From assembly GCA_030549205.1 (NCBI GenBank), contig JAUKTV010000001.1:1116001-1180000 (forward strand): a DNA stretch of 64,000 nucleotides. Reading direction: 5' to 3'. The stretch is from Apiosordaria backusii (taxonomy: Eukaryota > Ascomycota > Sordariomycetes > Sordariales > Lasiosphaeriaceae). Under the pieces are notes generated by a model, which was given only the letters and a program-made list of their open reading frames with translations, was not told where the DNA came from and made no database searches. Within the stretch, counting starts at the first letter, position 1. The number at the start of each line of letters is the position of its first letter. Below, one piece after another: positions 45,124 through 57,483 of the stretch. The translations under genes and the position numbers were made by a program.

Positions 45124-45795
45124 AGCATGAATGCCTGAAATAGATAACTATGCTTTAAATATGCAGTCTGACTTCTTGGCATATAGTGTGCTGTGCAGTA
45201 TTGGGCTTTAACTCTGTTCCACTGAGCTCAACCTCTTCTTGCTTCCTTTCAGTACGCTTTGATGATGATCGAGAAGTTGAGCTTCTACAGCTACCGCTGA
45301 AAGAGATCGAAAATACATACCTTGAGCATTATCTGATAGCGTATGCGCGAGGTATAATTGATACGGGCCAGCTGTACTCCGTGGGGGCTGGCGTGGGATG
45401 TTTTGCAGCCTTGCCTTCGATTTGCATTTTGTTGTTCATCGAGCATATTGGGCAGTTATCGCAACCCGACCTTGTGCCCGCCTACCTAATATGATGCTTT
45501 CATGGTCTTTGATCAATGGAGCCAGCAAAGTCTTTGCCTTGTATGGCACGTTGGTTGCGGAAAATAACAGTGGCTGACTGCAAGGGCAGGTATCAACTAT
45601 CTCGGGTAGGTATATCAGACGAGGCATCTCAACAGGCTAACTCAGCAATTATCGTTCAGTCCCTCAAGAGTTTCCGCGGGTGTGAGGCATGTTCCCCATG
45701 GATAAACTTCGCAAAAGAATGTCTCGGACGACCACCACCCTCGAGCCAGTATCTGTCACATTTCAGGTACGGCTAGACTCGAACAGTAAGCTCCA
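45124..45795 (+). other. Unresolved stretch with possible exons
   Basis: Two open segments lie here. One (about 45256-45494) opens directly after a TTTCAG acceptor-like site and encodes RFDDDREVELLQ, then a hydrophobic helix. The other starts with ATG at 45516 and could splice, in phase, from 45605 (donor GTAGGT) to the acceptor before 45825, giving the next gene a 30-codon first exon. Neither can be proven from sequence alone. Confidence 0.35.
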
Positions 45796-45840
45796 TCGGT
45801 CTACACCTCAGCTTGCTGCCGCAGGTTGCTGATGCTTCAT
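45796..45840 (+). repeat. 45-bp direct repeat, copy 2
   Basis: 44 of 45 bases match 39353-39397 in the same orientation, 6.4 kb away. The copy spans a probable splice acceptor (AG at 45823-45824) and the first codons of the following exon. Confidence 0.9.
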
Positions 45841-46418
45841 CTACAGACCGTCATACCAAGCCCATTCAGGTCCTCCAAGGCTCGACAACCGTCGGTGAAT
45901 TCAACAAGATGGTCGCCAAAGAGTTTGGCATACGTGCCGTCAAGCTTAGGCCTCTCGCCGACATGCCGAAAAACCTGTGCGACGACGACATTCTGACTGA
46001 GCACTTGAACATCAAGATGGGTCCCTTGACCGTGGATGAGGATATCTCATGGAGTACCACCTCTAGGCCAGGCCAGAAATCTCCATCTGAGCAGGGCCGG
46101 TCCCCATCGACCTCGATGTCAGCAGCAGCCTCAGCTCCTGCCAGCCAACTGGAAAAGACAGAGCATATCATAGGTACGTCACTTCAAAATAAGAACTATT
46201 CCACCGATTGATCTTGGAAAGCTTACATGACCGCAGACAAGAACGAGCAGGATGCGGGGGCAATGCAACTCAACTACACGTGGGCTACTTTCACGGGAAA
46301 AGCATCGATCACCGAAAACAAATCCAGAGGGGAAGGGCAACAATACAATCTGATTGGGGGTGACAATGACGCTTTTGTTCAAGCCCTCCGCATGTGCGCC
46401 TCAGCCATCAGCAAATAA
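45825..46418 (+). CDS. Ubiquitin-like-region protein with C-terminal amyloid-like motif (5' end unresolved)
   Basis: Not a recognised gene. Exons 45825-46173 and 46237-46418 (intron 63 nt, GTACGT...CGCAG) encode 176 residues in phase. The first ATG in the exon is at 45909; a 5' exon at 45516-45605 is possible. Residues 10-70 have a ubiquitin-like pattern: a strand (PIQVLQG), then TTVGEFNKMVAKEFGI as a helix ending in Gly-Ile, then LCDDDILTEHLNIKMG matching the L-x-D-x-x-T-L-x-x-x-x-I end of beta-grasp domains. A Ser/Pro-rich linker follows. The C-terminus holds motif R3, matching R2 of the neighbouring HeLo-like protein. It is co-oriented with that gene. The motif match is seen; the ubiquitin-like fold and the partnership are inference. 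Confidence 0.55.
46302..46361 (+). repeat. Amyloid-like motif R3 (ubiquitin-like-region protein)
   Basis: It aligns without gaps to R2: both begin ASI, then share E, N, S, G, Q, N, I and G, with D/E exchanged, and have F at position 25. That is 12 identities in 25 positions between two otherwise unrelated proteins encoded 1.2 kb apart. Confidence 0.7.
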
Positions 46419-47815
46419 GGCGACAACGGGTACCAAAGGTTTCGTCAAAGTTCCGGGCAGTCAACCTCATGTGCCCCTTTGTGATTCATTTACTGCACAG
46501 TAGCTAGCAAACTTTTCCTCAATATCAACTGCCCGCTTTCTGATACTTCGTTCTCCCTCCCTTCTACTACGTGCCTACGTATTCCCCCAACTCAGGCTAC
46601 TTAAGGTACCTACCTTATGCAACCTCAGTGCACATCCCACCTTCACAAACCAGCCCTTCCACTCCAAATATCTTCATAGAGGGAAACAATGTTTGAGAAA
46701 AGACTGTCAAAGCTTACGTACGCCAAGCCGAGAGTCTGCCTCCGAGGAAACACAGCCCTAAGAGCGGGATACGCCACATATGGGCTGGGACGAAACAGCA
46801 CATCTATCTTGCTGCCTACCTATCTTGTGACTGTGTTCGTTGTCTCCTTCATGGCTTCTCTAGCATAGCATTCACCGCGATCTAAGGAGAACTGGATACT
46901 TGCCGTCATTTGCAGCCATAGCTAAAAGATGATGTTCGTGCAGCTGCGTTTGACACCGGTGGGAGGGTTAGCCAAACTGACCGTTTTGCAGGATTGGAGG
47001 ATCGTGGTCCAGAATTTACACCAAGTAGGCATGGAGCTGGGAATAGGGGCATACTCCACATGGCTTTGGGGAGTTAGTAAACAAGCAGTTGCGGAGTAAC
47101 CGAGATTCTCCACCCACAACCAGAAAGCACCACTTCATCAGTAGCCTCCCAAGCATTTTCCATCACCTCACGGGAGTCCCCTTTGTTTCCATGTCCACAA
47201 ATTACTCTTCTCAAAGCAATTGGCCCGTCACGCCGCAGCCGTCCAGCCAGTTTAGCATTTACGGCTCATCCTAGTACAGAATTATCAGCGCTGCATCCAG
47301 CAACCCAGGTAAGTAGGCATCATTCACAGCTGACTATTAAACTCATGGCCTGACATCGACTCGCAGGTAACAGCGTCTGAGGGACTGAGAGGCAAACTGA
47401 TCTGGAGGAGTGACATCCTGTCATACCCGTATAAATCTGTCTAGACTACCTACAAGAGACGATTGCTTGGCTTGTCAAGATGGAAAACCTCGACGTTCAA
47501 GGTATTTCCCCTCATATTACTCATCGTTGTTCAGCTTTACCTTTGAAGCAGAACAAAGTGGAAAGAAGGTTGGCGTGAAAATGACGGTATGACCGCCAGC
47601 GGAAGCTTCAGGTCAGAACCATGTATCATGTTAATGGAGAAAGGGTCTATATATTGTTTGCTCAATTCTCTTACCGCTTTGCCTCTTCTGGGCTGAGCGG
47701 TGTTCACTGAGGCAATGACAGTCAGTTCAATAAACGGCTAGAGCAGCGTCACCACAGCGCACAGAGCAGGATTGATCATGTAGCCGCTGTACTTTTCCCC
47801 AGTCCCCGGACGGTT
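46419..47815. other. Intergenic region, start of gene-poor tract
   Basis: No ORF with a recognisable motif. Several TACCTACCT/AGGTAGGT-type short motifs occur. Nothing else is supported. Confidence 0.55.
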
Positions 47816-47839
47816 GGCGCCAGTAGGTCTCGAACCTAC
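47816..47839 (-). tRNA. tRNA 3'-half remnant
   Basis: On the minus strand GTAGG-TTCGAGA-CCTAC makes a perfect 5-bp T-arm with a 7-nt loop, followed by TGGCGCC as a 3' acceptor strand. No matching GGCGCCA 5' strand or D-arm occurs within the next 100 nt, so this looks like a truncated tRNA or a tRNA-derived fragment. Confidence 0.4.
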
Positions 47840-48555
47840 TCTGGGTTCAAGTACAGCCTCACAATCACAACGATGACAACTCATTATTCTCCTATATCTA
47901 TCCTCAGCGACAAATGGACATGAGTCAGAATAGCTTACCTGATCCAGCGGACGTGAATAAGTGTCAAAAGCTGGGAGCTTTCCAGATCGACTCGCCCCTT
48001 CAGTTTCCTTTCATCACTGTCATTGTCACGGCGTCAAGCGCCTTTAACCGTCAAGCAATTGATGCAAACACTTCCCACAACAAATCAAGCTCATGATTTT
48101 AAAGCAGACACCTTGCTCTCGTACATTTTCGCCCTTCACCCCCTCCATTCTCATCTCTTCTCTTCTGAAGGTTCTCAACAAGACCAACTTCAACACCAAC
48201 TGACAACAAGCCTGTATCACCACACAGTATTCACTCTCTATTTCTATTCGCCCAACCTTTCCCTCAATTGTCCAATAACACCTACAAGCCATGAAAATTT
48301 TCAGGGCCCTTTAGTAACAGCATACCTAGGCTGACACCAAGGCAACGTGGCACGCCCTATCCTCTCCATTCCCCTCTTCCCCCATCACAATCCCTGCCCA
48401 ATCCAAGCTGCTCTTCAAGCCCCATTTCTTACAAGACTTACCCGATATTGACGAAGAAGAAGCTCAGTTGAACTCAAAAACAAAAATTTGACCGAAGAGA
48501 ACTTGACAAAAAATGTCCCACAAAAAAAAAGCAACGCTGAAAAGAGACAAACGCT

Positions 48556-48635
48556 CGTGACGGGCCAGGAGTCAAACCTACCTAGATCTTCGCTCTAACT
48601 CGGGAATACATTAACCGCTATGTTACTACGCCACG
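48556..48635 (-). tRNA. Degenerate tRNA-like / Pol III-type element
   Basis: An 80-nt minus-strand segment is bounded by a 7-bp stem (CGTGGCG with CGTCACG, one G-U pair). An A-box-like TAGTAACATAGCGG begins at position 8 and a B-box GGTTTGACTCC at position 58. The spacing fits a tRNA gene, but the T-stem and anticodon arm do not pair properly and no anticodon can be assigned. It may be a decayed tRNA or another Pol III promoter. Confidence 0.3.
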
Positions 48636-48850
48636 GAAGTGCTTCCAAAAGACTTGGATTAACTACTGCGGTCTGGCTCTGGTCCGGTTCTGGTTTTGGC
48701 TGTGGCCAAAAGCCTAGTGAGGAGTGGCGTTGGCTTAACCAAGGTTCTGTGAACATTAAACCGCCCCAAGAAAACCACATCCTACCCAGGGTCTGAAAGA
48801 CCCTTGGAGACCCGTAGTAGAGACTCGGCACCACGGCACACAACATCCAC

Positions 48851-48973
48851 AGCACTGAACAGCGCGTACTGTATCCATCTCCCTCCCTTAGCGGCCCGAA
48901 GAGCACAACTCACACAGCAGCAGAACAGCGTGCATTGTATCCATAACTCTCTGTTAGCGGCCCGAGAGGACAG
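48851..48973 (+). repeat. Imperfect tandem duplication, about 57-bp units
   Basis: Segment 48851-48907 resembles 48916-48973. Both share GAACAGCG, TGTATCCAT and TTAGCGGCCCGA at matching spacing, with scattered differences. No coding function is visible. Confidence 0.65.
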
Positions 48974-51900
48974 CAGATAGACTTTGCCCTGCCGAGCCAC
49001 AGCTGCCCAATTACCAAGTGCCAGAGAGGAACTGCAAGGGGCTGACTGGATAGGTTGCAACTAGCAGCCCTGTTGTCATTGTGTCGTTTTTTGACTTGCC
49101 ATCTGCACTCATCGCATCATCATCATCCCGAGAGCGTTAAAGTACGTAAGACGGCCCCTCCAATAGATAGTAGCGGACTTTCGAAACCAATAGAGAGAGA
49201 TAAAACGACAGAATTTTCACTCACTCCCCTTTACTCCCTTGCCTCTCTGGATGTCTTTGTTGACCCTTGACCCTCTCTCGTGCAACGAAGAGTCTCCACA
49301 GAGGCGAAACCGACGGAAGATGCTCGAACTCCGCTTCACCAAAGACAATAGTAACAGACTCTGTGCTCTTTGACATAGAGGGCGTCTCTGTAACCGGCCA
49401 GCGGCTTGTGGGTCCAAAGTGAGAAGAGGCGAAAGTGAAGTGAAGGGGGTGAAGTGAACAACAAACCAATGCCAAACAGAAGAGAATCCACTTTTTCCAA
49501 ACAAACCCCTTTCGTGCATCGCATACATTCCAGCTCAACAATGTCCACCAGTAAGCAAATAAACTCTCCATCGGATGGATTCATCCGCTTTTTGCCTTAC
49601 ACTCTCTGCATTGCTTTGCCCTCTCACCCGCTGTCTCTGTGTTGGTTGGAAAAGCTCGCACTTGTCTTCTCTCATAGCCCCATACATTGAGTAACAACGG
49701 GTCAGCCAAGTGAAAGCCTTTGTGTTCCCCGCCCTGTCCTAGGCTACACAGAGAGAAAAAAAACTCTGGCTCATCCAGTCGGAACTTGCCGGTCCGGGTC
49801 CGGGGCCCTCTCCGCCTCTTGCTCATTGTATGCCCCCAACGAAACGTTCAAAGCAAGCATGAATCTGTAAATTGACCAGCTTTTTTTTCTCCTTCTCGTC
49901 CGAAACACACCGCCAACGGGGTTTGCGGCAGTTGAGCTCATGGTACTGTACCACCGGACACTGGTCCACCCAACCACGAAACGAAACATATGTCCTCCTC
50001 TGGGAATGCCGGTGCCCAGGCAGCGGAAAGAGGGCAGGTAACAGAAACAAGAACAAATCAGGCCAGAAGGGCAAGCCAGGCGGACCAGCAAGCGCGGACA
50101 GGCGGGTATGAATGGATCACCATCCACTCAAAGTGCACAAGAGTCCACATACAGTGAAGTGTACACCACCTTCACTCCCCCCGTGCGAGGCGACATGTAC
50201 GAAAACAAAGACATGCTTGCTGCACACGTCGCCAGTATGTATGGTATGTCGTTGAAGCCAGCAAAAAAAAAAAAAAAAGGCTCAGGTACACAGGCAGGCC
50301 CGTTGAGTTGTCTCGCTAGCTCGAGCTGCTGTAAAAGGCATGTTCCCTGCTTTCCTAGTCGTCACTTGAGACAAAGCTGAGATTAAAGGGTTCAACATTC
50401 CTGCTCGCCTTAAACCCAGGCCTCAGGCAGGCCAGCCCCTCGTCTGACTGCTTGTGAGGGGAAATCCCCTAGTGGTCATCGTGAGTCGAGGAATGCATGT
50501 CCACGTATGCTATGTCCCTCTGGTAAAACTTGAGCCACTAAGCTTTTTCCCTTCCCTTCCGTGTCGGCCGAATAGGAGTTGGTGATGGAGTAGAATAAAG
50601 ACATAATTGGGGTAGAAAAGTCAGGGATAGTATTGGACAAGAGTAAACAAGGTGCTTGTTTCATCCTCAGTGGAGGACACGGGTGACAAGGAAGCAGTAA
50701 CAACAACGAGCAACATAGCTTACGTACCTATGTTATCGGCTCTCGTCCTTGCATCCAATCCTCTCAACACCCCGCCTCGGAATCAATGCTTTGTCCAACG
50801 CCCCGAGACTGCATCTTGTTTGCATCTTTGTCAGCCTCCGGCAGCTTCCGCCTCGGGGCTGAGAGCACGAAGCAGACCGAGTCGCTGTCTTCTCCCCTTT
50901 CCAGACCAAGACATGATCAGAGACTCGGACACAAGATCGACTCAGTTACGGAACCGTCATTGGCGAAGTCTTAGATCGCGTGGCACAAGGCACGAGGAAA
51001 GTGAGACGAGGGCTCCACTTTCTGCCCTGCCGTACCCGTGTCCGGATGCGGAACGGCAGTAGCGAGGGAGATATGCCGAAGTGAAGGACTCCTCTTTGCA
51101 AGCCGTGTGCTGTAATCGTGAATATGACCGGGTACCCGATGCGGACGAATCATTCGGAATGAAGTGTGCAAAGAGAAACTTGCACGACTCGTTGTCCCAC
51201 GGGAAGCGTTAATATACCGTGTCAGCCAATCAGTCTGTTCCGTACACCTGGTTGGCAGCCCGCTGGTCCTTCATTCGCCAATGTCGTAATACTCGGTATC
51301 TGAAGCAGCATAAGCCACCAGGTCCGGAGCGAGAACGCCGTGGCCTGTAGGTCCAATTCCGCCAGCCACGGGGACGGAGGTTGGTCCAAAAAGGTGGGGA
51401 CCAGGCCCCAGCTCCCCGTCCCGCGACCAGCCTTGGCCGGGACGGCAGACCAACGAGAGCACGGAGCCGGACATGACTGGTGTGGATTCCTTGGGCTTCG
51501 CTGCAGTTCTTGGCTGGACGGTAGAGACGCTGACACGTTGTGGTTGGCCAACATGAACCAGAGCTTGGGTTCTCGCCTGCCCAATGTCCTCTGACTCCAA
51601 GAAACCCTCGAGTGGAGTCTGCGGGAGAGCCAACAGCTCATAAGCTCACCAGCTCAGGGCACGCCAGGTGCGAGCTCTTTCTCATTGGTTTGATGGCGAT
51701 CCAGCGATGCCCGAGGGGAGATCTGGGGATCCACGTCCGGTGCCGATCGAGGAATAGGAAACGACCCGCTGACGGCGTGGACAGCCCAGCGCCAGGAACA
51801 GGAGAATAGCGGCCTGAATGATGCATTCCGTGCCGCTGGGGAGCAAGGCTAGCACGGCCAGGCGAGAGGCGTGACGAAACATGACGAAACATGACGGAAG

Positions 51901-54900
51901 AGAAAAATTTTCTCTTGGTCAACGGCGTGGCCGACTGTCGATGCTCGAGAGGCTCTTTGGGTTCGGTCGATGCTTGGTGTCTCAAACCAGCGCACCAGGC
52001 CAAGCGAACCAGGGCGTGGATCGAGAGATGACTGCCGAAGAACTGTGAGACACAAACAGCACATATCATGCGCACACCAATGGAGAGGCGGGAAGGTGTT
52101 AGTGCCTGATGACGAGATGCACAGCGCTAACATCAAACTGGGCTGAATCTGATCTCGTCCGGCTGGGAGATCAATCACGAAAGCTGGGCGCGAAGAAATT
52201 ATCCGAGAGGCTCTCCAGCCCCGATCCTGGTCTAGCGAGCTTTATGTAAGCCGCTAGGCTGGACACCGACATTCGACCAAGGTGATTGGCTCCGAAATAA
52301 ATGAATTCAACCACAGGAAAACTCCGCCTGTTCTGAAACGAAAACTCTTTCCTCCCAATATCAACAATATTAAGCCGTCAAACCGGCCAATTGGCTGCAT
52401 ACGCAGAATTGCTTGTCAGCTGTGTTTGATGTCCCAACGATGCCATTCAGTGGGGTCCAGAAGTGCTCTGACGTGCAAAGTGGACTTTTTCACAATTTCA
52501 ACTCAGCCCTGGCATGAATTGACACTTTGCGGATCCGATCTGGCTGTTGCTCTGGCTCGCTCTCTTGATCACACCCCTCCCCCACCCAAGCAAGGGACTC
52601 GGCCAACTCTATCTTTTTGTGAAGCCCGTGACAGAAGAATTTTTTGTCAATTTTCATCCCTGCCAGTGAGTCAACTCGCCAAACTCAAACTCCCTACCCC
52701 CCCTGAGGAGCACTGCCGTCAACAAAGAAAATATCACGGAACCTACTGGTATTTTCTTGGCAGCTACGCCTAACGCAGTTGTGCGTTGTTCCTTGGAAAC
52801 TTCCAGTTTTCCCGCGTTACGTCGGTGTGGTTCTGGTTCACCGTCCTCCAATTTCGGAAGTTTGCAAACAAAGGCTGGTATCTTTCAGGGAGACGGACCC
52901 GAGGCTCTGCGCCTTGGGAAGGGCCAAAAGCAATCACCGGCAGAGCGAGCTTTGTGCGGAAAAATACGCCCGGGAATCCCTTCACAAAGGACCCTTCTTG
53001 AGCTCGCAATCTACACCCCCTTTCTCCCTGAACGTCAAGCTGTCTAGCCGAGCGTATGACACTTGACTGTCCTGGGTCGTCCTGGCCAAAGCTATGACTG
53101 AAGGCTTTGACATCATCGCCCTTGTCGGTGAACACAGAACGAGAAGCTCTCACCCAGTTGCTATCTCCTGCTCTTCCGTCTACTGTCTGTCCCTGTTGAA
53201 GTTGGGCGGCAAGATCCGCCACCTCGTTGGGATTTGATGCGCACACAGTTGCAAAGTGGTATCACCGATGCACCATGGTTGTTATCAGATTTAACAAGAG
53301 GCGCTGCTGTGTTACCGAACTCTGCCTACCCGAAGCCAGCGAGACGTTTAGCCAAGCCGGAATATACAAGGCAAAAGTCGGTCGAGCAAATCGCAAGCGA
53401 AGCCGGTGACGATATCTCCCGCTGATATGATCACAGATAATCACGGCATTATACCACGCAGTTTCGCCTTGATCTTCCCATCCATGGTTACAGTGACCGT
53501 TACCGTCAGGTTTTAGACGCCTTGCCCAGCCGCGGCTCATCCGGTCGGCGAGTTATTGTTTCAATGTTTCACTCTGTTCTCCTTCATGCCTCGCTTCTTT
53601 TCCTCTGACGCCTACATCTCGATCGAGAGGGTGTGCACTTTGTAAAGTGAGGTGGATATTAGGTAACCTTGATGGCTGAAATCACAGTGAAAGGGTGTTG
53701 CACTGCCGATGCCGCTCCACAACTTTTATCCATGAGCCGTTCAAAGAGAAAAAAGGAGTCTGGAACCCAGCAATTCGGATACACTAGGGAAAGACGGCAC
53801 ACATCCGCGATCGGGAGGAGCGGGATCATCTTTTTTACCCTGCACGAGAACTTTCCACACAAAGAAGCAAGAAGAGTCAGTGTCTCAATACTATCGTCAT
53901 TTTCAAGTAAGGGAGCTCAACAGAAAAAATGACGCGACTTTTGGAACAAAGACAGGAATGCAAGTTTGCCCACTGGGAAGCCCGGAATTTCTTCCCCTGC
54001 CAATCACCTCTTTCCTGTCCGAGACATTCATCATCATTGACAAAAAATAAGACAAAAAATTCAAACTGTCGTGTGCCGCAAACCGGAACATTATTACGAC
54101 ACCCCGTCTGTACAGACGGACACGGAACGGGGCTCACCGGCTCTCTCCGCCGTCGCCGCCACCACCACCACCACCACCAACTACCAGGTGTAGATGGTAC
54201 CATAGCATCGGAAATAACAAAGAACGATCTTGAACCTTGACCGTACGATTTGGGGCTTCCAGCCAGCTCGGATTGCCAGACAAAAAAATAGATGTATCCA
54301 CCGAACATCGGCAGTTTACAAAGTTCACACCCCCCCAATTCCCCTGATCTAACAGGGACCCTCCATGCGTTTGTCTCCAGATGGGAAAAACTTATGCGTC
54401 TGAGAACAGTAACAAAAAAGTGAGTTTTGCGGGGAAAGCTACGAATAGCTCAGCTTCCTCTCTACCATTGCGGCGGCGAGCGGCGATGGCGGCGGCCCGG
54501 GTGCCTCTTGGACCTGTTGCTAGCTTCGAGCTTAAAGACTTTTTGCCAACGCTTCTTGCTTGTTGCATCCGAGCCATCTCGGCCCTGAGCACGCAATTGA
54601 GATTAGACAAACTTTAATTGAACTTTGCTGTGATGTCACGGACTCTCTTATCATCCCTTCGTCCCTTCTTTTACAATTGTTCCTTGCAAATTGATGCCGG
54701 TCAGTTCAGTCTGATATATGCGGCTATCTGCAACACTGAAGATCAGCCAGGCCTACTCTTGAATCGAGCCTCCTCCTCCAGGCTTCCTACGCCGCTCGCT
54801 TGAACCTCACCTTTTCCGAGAGAGATAAAGAGCTTTCTTACTCGCGTAGTAAACCGCACACGGACAGAGACTTACCTAACAGCTACCCATCAAGGTTCAA

Positions 54901-57483
54901 GGTCCGTCCATCAAGGTAAGGTCCAACGACCCAACAACGGCACAGTCTCTCTCCCTGCACCCCATGCCAGCAAGAGGTCCAGCTTGTTTATGAAGTTCCC
55001 ACCCAGCAACGCAACCTCAGCCTGAAACAAACAAGACCTATGATGTTGAAAAGTGGATTTTGACTCTAAACCTGTAACTTATTTTTTTCCTTTTTTTCCC
55101 CATCCCTCTCGGAACATATCAAACGAAGAATTGTGGAGGTAGGCTGACAAAAGGATCTCCTTTGCATCCCGCTTTCCCTCCCTTCCCTTCCGCCCCGTCC
55201 AAGTGTGTGTTGAAACAGCCCATTTCCTCGTCATCAACAAGCTCAGAATCCCCACTTCCAACATTTTCCCAACAGGGAGAACGTAGCCTCTCCCAAAAAA
55301 AAACTGGCGACTTTTTCTAATGATGCCATAAGCATTTTTTTGCTTCGTAAAAAACTTCAAACCGCGAGACCGAGACCAACCGATATATACCGCAGTACAT
55401 ACGTACATATACATTTATGATGTATGATGTATGATGACTGCAGGTACTCCCGTTTTTCTCTTCTCACACACACCGTCCGATCAACTCCGGTATGCGGGGC
55501 ATTGCGCAGCGGGAGATGTCCGGACCTACCGGGCATGCCAATCCAAAGTGGATCAATTCAACGGCTCTCCGCCATTCGTACCTTGATGGGTTATTATGGC
55601 ACTCGAAATTGTAACCTCGATCCATAGAAATCATCCAGAAGGAAAACCCACAACACACTGTGACAGTGCAAGTGCAGATTCGTCGGTCTCCATCCAATTT
55701 GCGAAATCGTGCCAAAAACCGTTCGATAAAAATTGCCCATCGACGATTTGCCCATATCCCCAATTCCCCACTGGCATACCGTCAACAGATGCAGAAAATG
55801 TGCACAAATGTAAGTATGAGTTGGTAAAAGGGGTCAAATCCATATCCCATATCCCATATCCCCCCCTGGAATAATTGACTGGATGAGCCTCTCCCACGAC
55901 TTTTTGCACATCTCTCCGGCATTAAGACCTAAACCAACAACATCATGCAGTGCATATCATTTAGAATACCTACCTTAGCTGATAGTACTGCGTAAAAGGG
56001 AAAATGTTAACCGCTACTGCATATTCAACCCCTCTTCATCAATTCTTGCACATCCCATCCATCACATGAAGTTGCTGCCGTGGCTGTCAGGACAACACCA
56101 CTCACCATCACCACTCACCACCACCAAAAAAACCGGACGACGTTTCCCGTGCCACCTCCGCCTCCGCCCCCCTTTCCAACCCACCAACCACCACAACACA
56201 ACCTTCGCCGCCGCGGCCCTGCAAAATAAGCTGTCACAGGTTCACAGAGAAAAAAACATCCAGCAGATGATCACCTCCTAAACACTCGCTAGACAAGTGG
56301 AGAATATACTATACTTTTCTCCTCCAAAAAACTTGCTTGATTGAGACAACACATGATCTTCCCCCAAGAACCCGGCTCAATTACCTAATACCACATTTGG
56401 CATTCCATAGGTTGAACCGCCCTTCAAGCACTTCAGTAGTGATCATCACCAACAAAGTGGAGAATGGGCCAACAAAAAAAAAAGCCCGATCGACTGACTG
56501 ACTGCCTGACCATGCTGTGCTGATACTACACCCATCCTCACGATCGTGAACTTGTTTTCCACCCAAGACATTTTTTAGGCATGTATGTATGTTGACGACA
56601 CCTTGCACCGCCACCATCATCACCATCATCACAAACACCATCACAAGACAAAAAGTGAAACCTTGGTAGTGGGGTTGGTAATCTTTTTCCATTTCAATTC
56701 ACCTAGCCAACTTTTTTTTTTTTTTCGTTGACTGGCGTAGGCAGACAATGCTGCTTTGTTTTGCTTTGCTACCTAATGTGATTCCGCCCAAAAAAACCAA
56801 AAAAAAAAAAGATGATGCATCTCTCTCAAGAAGACTTTGTCGTCTTGTCGAGATCAAACGCCAGGCCACCAAGTTATCCCTTCTGTAGCAATGATAAAAA
56901 CACAGTCTGAGCTCCTCCCGCCAGTTATTGTTCCCAATAAAAACCATGGATGGAAATATCATCATCCCCCTCCTTCCGAACCCAAAAAACCCGTTTCCAG
57001 ATGCAGTAAAAGAGATGAAGTGCCTCCCCCTCCCATAGTAAATAGATAAAACAGACAAGGAAAATCAAAAACAAATATTGTTCCCCGCTCTGTAATACAC
57101 GGCTTCCCATAATCCCATGCGTAGTATTGTGTGGTGTTGTTGTATGAAGCCCAGCCCCGCCGACCCAGCCCAGTGTTATACGCCCAAAAGGAAACAAAAA
57201 GCCAAAAAGCCAAACCCCACCCTTTGGATTGCCAAGGTAGAGTGTGTGTGTGTGTTGTTGTGACCCAAAACTTTTTTTAAAAGGTGCTGAGCTCCGATGT
57301 ATGCAATTTTTTTGTTACAACAAAAACCGTCGATGAGAGGACCGAGACAAAAGAAATGTTGATTGAGTCGTGTATATGTGTGTAAATCGATTGAGTGTGG
57401 GGTATAAGTCGCTACTGTTGTAAAAGGCAGGAAGAAAGGACGTTTGCTCGCGGAAGACTGGACAATGTGTTGTTCATGGTTGC
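48974..57483. other. Gene-poor tract, 8.5 kb, no gene recognised
   Basis: Many short open frames exist on both strands, but most lack an ATG and none shows a conserved motif. Features seen: an A15 tract at about 50262-50277, a CCACCACCAC run near 54160-54177, a TGATGTATGATGTATGATGA run at about 55417-55437, and a GT dinucleotide run at 57242-57255. The last part is presumably the 3' untranslated region of the ECL1-family gene. The tract could hold long untranslated regions, a non-coding RNA or distal regulatory DNA. Confidence 0.5.
57242..57255 (+). repeat. GT dinucleotide microsatellite
   Basis: Seven GT units in a row, downstream of the stop codon of the ECL1-family gene. Confidence 0.85.
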
